Shown: positions 61,692-64,000 of the stretch, piece after piece
How the letters are laid out: each line of letters starts with the position of its first letter
Position numbering within the stretch: the first letter of the stretch is position 1
Position numbers and translations under genes: made by a program
Origin: Planctomycetota bacterium
GTDB lineage: Bacteria > Planctomycetota > SZUA-567 > H5-PLA8
Direction of reading: 5' to 3'
DNA: 64,000 nucleotides
Assembly: GCA_023150555.1 (NCBI GenBank)
Contig: JAKLKQ010000034.1
Span: 1 to 64,000 of the forward strand
The notes under the pieces: model-generated
What the model was told of the DNA's origin: nothing
The model's input: only the letters and a program-made list of their open reading frames with translations
Database searches by the model: none

Positions 61692-62165
61692 ATGGATTCT
61701 GCCCGTTTAGCTCTTCGAATGGACCCGCCGACCCCGCCGCCTGCCCGCAAGCGCCCCGGCCTGGCCGAGAGCCTGGAACTGCGACGCAACCTCGAGCGGC
61801 GCCCGTGGTACCGCTTTCACCTATCGACGGGGATCATCCTCTTTGTGGCGCTGGCCGCGCTGGTGCAGACCAACGCCATGCACGTCGTCAACAGCCCGAT
61901 TTACGTGAGTCTAAAAGAGTATTACGTCTACGGTGCGGGCTGGCCGCAGAAGACCGAGCACTACCTCAACCACGGCGGCGTGAAGAAGCTAACCTTGGTG
62001 CATCCCGTGCTCGCGGGTGCCGTGAACCTGGGCGTGGCGCTGGCTTTCCTGTTCATGCTCGCGCGGGCCTGCGAATGGTGGATCGCGTGGCGCGCGCGCG
62101 AACAGCAACGCGCCGCGGCGCGGGCGAAGGCCCGTACGAAGCCCGGCGAACCTCAGACCTCGTAG
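61692..62165 (+). CDS. Small membrane protein of unknown function (157 aa)
   Basis: The N-terminus is Pro/Arg-rich (MDPPTPPPARKRPG from residue 10). Two hydrophobic helices are visible near 45-66 (HLSTGIILFVALAALVQTNA) and 115-133 (VNLGVALAFLFMLARACEWW), with a soluble loop in between. The Arg/Ala-rich tail is cytoplasmic. An ATG at 61719 is an alternative start; neither has a clear ribosome site. Its last codons overlap the convergent gene's end by 13 bp. No family recognised. Confidence 0.55.
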   Translation: MDSARLALRMDPPTPPPARKRPGLAESLELRRNLERRPWYRFHLSTGIILFVALAALVQTNAMHVVNSPIYVSLKEYYVYGAGWPQKTEHYLNHGGVKKLTLVHPVLAGAVNLGVALAFLFMLARACEWWIAWRAREQQRAAARAKARTKPGEPQTS

Positions 62166-62383
62166 GAACTCGTCGGCTCCAGCAGGTTCGTCTTCTCGTA
62201 CAGCGCGACCACCAGGCGCAGCTTAGGGTTCTTCTCCTTCAGCGCGATCGCGTGCGTCTTGGCCAGTTCCTCGGCGTCGAAGAAATCGTGGCCGATGCAG
62301 CGCCCTTCGGACGTGAAGGTCTTCACCTGGCACTTCACCACCTTCGAAATCTTGGCCGTCGACTTGGCCTTGCGGACGGTCAT
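62153..62383 (-). CDS. Small hypothetical protein (76 aa)
   Basis: AAGGAG lies 6 bp before ATG 62383. The product MTVRKAKSTAKISKVVKCQV is basic at the start and continues with FTSEGRCIGHDFFDAEELAK and LRLVVALYEKTNLLE. It looks like a small alpha/beta protein with no signal peptide or membrane segment. Two Cys are present but not in a metal pair. Its 3' end overlaps the preceding convergent gene by 13 bp. Function not recognised. Confidence 0.6.
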   Translation of the reverse strand: MTVRKAKSTAKISKVVKCQVKTFTSEGRCIGHDFFDAEELAKTHAIALKEKNPKLRLVVALYEKTNLLEPTSSYEV

Positions 62384-62701
62384 GAGGGACTCCTTTCGAT
62401 GACGGAACGCAGTCCGGAACCTTGCGCCGCCGGCGGCGGGCGAAATCCGTAGCGCTCCGTGTGAACGCGGCGGGGCTATTGCGGGCTGCCCCGGAATGAA
62501 GGGCCTTTCAGGGCGCGCTTTGGCGCCGGGCCCCTGCTCGCGTGCCCTCGAGACGGGTTTCGCGCGTGCGGGCGATCCCCAGGGAACGCTGGAACGCCTA
62601 ATGGTGAGTGTTGGCGTTCGAGAAGAAGGCGTTGAACGCAGCCTTCAGAACAAAAAGCATAGCAGAAACGGCGTATCGGGGCTACCCCGATACGCGCCAG
62701 G
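62384..62701. other. Intergenic region with hairpins
   Basis: A 318-bp gap. Near 62508-62550 is a GGGCGCG / GGCGCCGGGCCC GC-rich stretch, and near 62592-62625 GAACGCC pairs with GGCGTTC. The terminator-like hairpin at 62671-62695 belongs to the leftward gene to the right. No gene accepted. Confidence 0.5.
62671..62695 (-). terminator. Terminator-like hairpin after the propeller gene
   Basis: GCGTATCGGGG (62671-62681), a 3-nt loop and CCCCGATACGC (62685-62695): an 11-bp perfect stem, 6 bp after the stop of the leftward gene. On the minus strand it is followed by CGTTTCTG, a modest T-run. Confidence 0.55.
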
Positions 62702-64000
62702 TTACTCGGCCTCGAACGCCGCGATCTCGGTGCCCAGCGAGGCCCACAATAGCGAACCTTCCCACTGCAGGAACTTCGCCATCCCGGCACTCATCGACTT
62801 GAGCACGCTTTCCTCGACGCGGTTTTCGATGCGCGTGGGATCGCCCAGCAGCAGCGGGCCCACGCCGTCCGCGCCGGTCGCCCACAGCGCGCCGCCTTCG
62901 GACGCCGGGCCGTCGAAGACCTCGCGCAGCTGTACCGGCGCCTTTCCGATGCGCTCGACGCGGTCGCCGTCCTCCGGCGACCAGCGGTAAAGCACGGCGT
63001 CGCGGGCGAAGATTTTTCCGCTCTGGAAGAGGACGTCGCGGCGGCCGTGCGCTTCCGGAAGCAGCGCCAGCAGCGTGACGGTGTCGCACCCGGGGAGGGG
63101 GGCGAAGCTGCGCATGAGCTTGAGCGACTTCGTGTCGAAGACGGCCAGCATCCCGGCCTGCGCCTGCGGAATCGCCGAACCGCAGTCGCCGTGGATGGTG
63201 GTCGAGAGGTACAGCGTGCGGCCGCCGGGCGCGAGCAGCATCTTCGAGGGCGTCTGCGACGGCACCAGCGTCTCGTTCACAAAGACGCGCGTGGCGCCGC
63301 TGTCGAGGTCGATGCGCACCAGCGCCCCACCCAGCGTGCCGTAATACGGGCTGGAGGTCATCCAGGCGTGGCCGCCCTGCGCGAGCAGTTCGAGCGGGCG
63401 CATTTGCCCATGCCCGGCGCGCGCGAGCACGCGCGGGTTCCGCGGGAACGCGCCGCCCTTCGCCGGATCGTACTCGACCAGCGTGCAGGTGGTGTAGCTG
63501 GCCATGTAGAGCTTGCGGCGTTGGCCGTCCCAGAGCATGTCGTTGATCTGCCCGCCGCCGGGGCCGCTGTCGCCGGCGTCGCGCCCGGCGCCGGTCTCGA
63601 GGTCCACTTCCCAGAAACGCTGCAAGACGTGGCTGCTGCCGTATGCTTTGCGGAAGCCGGGAGAGATGGCGATTCGCATCGCCTGGCCGTTGTGCGGGCC
63701 GGTGATGTTCAGCTGTTTCGTCTCGGGCTTTCGCGCGCTTTGCGGCAGGCGGAAGAAGAGCCCCGTGCGCGTGAGGCCCGCGAGCGCGCCGTCCTCAAGC
63801 TGCGTGAAGGCGTCGACGACTTCGGGCTGGTCGGGGTCGCGCGGCAGCAGCGGAGCATCCAGCAGCGGCGTCCAGTGCGCGCGTTCCGCGTCGAGTTCGT
63901 AGAAGTTGTTCGCGCCGCTGCCCCAGGCCAGCACGCGCCCGCCGCGCAGCATCGTGCGGCGGCTCCAGCCCTTCACGCCCTTGGGCGCGGGGACTTCGCG
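62702..64000 (-). CDS. Beta-propeller-like protein (5' end beyond the window)
   Basis: The frame is open to the right edge (codons before the GTG at 63976 continue as ...EVPAPKG), so the true start lies outside. At least 432 residues are present. They contain repeated strands with blade-like spacing: MLWDGQRRKLYMASYTTCTL, GGHAWMTSSPYYGTLGGALV, KMLLAPGGRTLYLSTTIHGD and GMLAVFDTKSLKLMRSF. This is like WD40/YVTN-type or SMP-30-like propellers. No signal peptide can be judged. Substrate and partner are unknown. A hairpin terminator follows the stop. Confidence 0.6.
   Translation of the reverse strand, partial: REVPAPKGVKGWSRRTMLRGGRVLAWGSGANNFYELDAERAHWTPLLDAPLLPRDPDQPEVVDAFTQLEDGALAGLTRTGLFFRLPQSARKPETKQLNITGPHNGQAMRIAISPGFRKAYGSSHVLQRFWEVDLETGAGRDAGDSGPGGGQINDMLWDGQRRKLYMASYTTCTLVEYDPAKGGAFPRNPRVLARAGHGQMRPLELLAQGGHAWMTSSPYYGTLGGALVRIDLDSGATRVFVNETLVPSQTPSKMLLAPGGRTLYLSTTIHGDCGSAIPQAQAGMLAVFDTKSLKLMRSFAPLPGCDTVTLLALLPEAHGRRDVLFQSGKIFARDAVLYRWSPEDGDRVERIGKAPVQLREVFDGPASEGGALWATGADGVGPLLLGDPTRIENRVEESVLKSMSAGMAKFLQWEGSLLWASLGTEIAAFEAE

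Overview
This is a 64-kb, mostly GC-rich stretch of a bacterial chromosome. I read it as an uncultivated Planctomycetota-type bacterium, but this is inferred from gene content, not from a marker gene. The clues are secreted HEAT-repeat proteins with a tryptophan-rich tail, a large TPR/FG-GAP membrane protein, a zinc-ribbon protein with prenyltransferase-like repeats, a huge pseudokinase coiled-coil protein, and an octaheme hydroxylamine-oxidoreductase-like cytochrome beside Rieske and cytochrome b genes. No rRNA, tRNA, CRISPR array, transposase or phage gene was recognised.

Left end (1-2276): an AT-richer, probably acquired segment. It holds the C-terminal tip of an Rhs protein, a deaminase-type toxin domain put out of frame at a tetranucleotide repeat, and the start of a candidate immunity gene. 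Next to it lies a sigma70-like promoter in front of a candidate structured RNA. 2277-9361: ArnT-like glycosyltransferase, PilZ protein, metallophosphoesterase, a nested inverted-repeat element, a membrane protein and a flavin monooxygenase. 9362-10721: an operon of nucleoid proteins (HU-like, coiled-coil, H1-like). 11161-18441: a rightward run with a signal-peptidase-like protein lacking catalytic residues, a TPR protein, the zinc-ribbon/prenyltransferase-like protein, two ABC ATPases with no permease, and a membrane-anchored double GNAT protein. After that come a frameshifted AAC(3)-like gene and a secreted coiled-coil/HEAT protein.

21608-27031 is the conserved PrkA kinase - YeaH - SpoVR stress module with an extra membrane-protein gene inside it. 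A lipoprotein and a TIGR00300-family enzyme (archaeal-type ornithine cyclodeaminase relatives) follow. 29001-33989 is the 1662-residue pseudokinase/coiled-coil protein. 34188-37471 is a leftward Rieske - cytochrome b - octaheme cytochrome operon, a likely quinol-linked electron-transfer complex, divergent from a TetR gene that has its own operator. A PhyH dioxygenase and an AMP-forming acyl-CoA ligase follow.

The right third (42771-64000) has HEAT/TPR envelope proteins, a HAD phosphatase, a Trm112-like protein, a glycoside-hydrolase-like protein, a CPBP protease, a methyltransferase, a DUF502 protein, several small secreted or membrane proteins, and a beta-propeller-like gene cut by the window edge.

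The most unusual genome-scale signal is in the gaps. Many contain degenerate 7-bp repeats whose unit drifts while the period stays at seven, some able to form G-quadruplexes. There are also four copies of a 13-bp palindrome and several dense inverted-repeat structures. Most protein-level calls rest on motifs read by eye.
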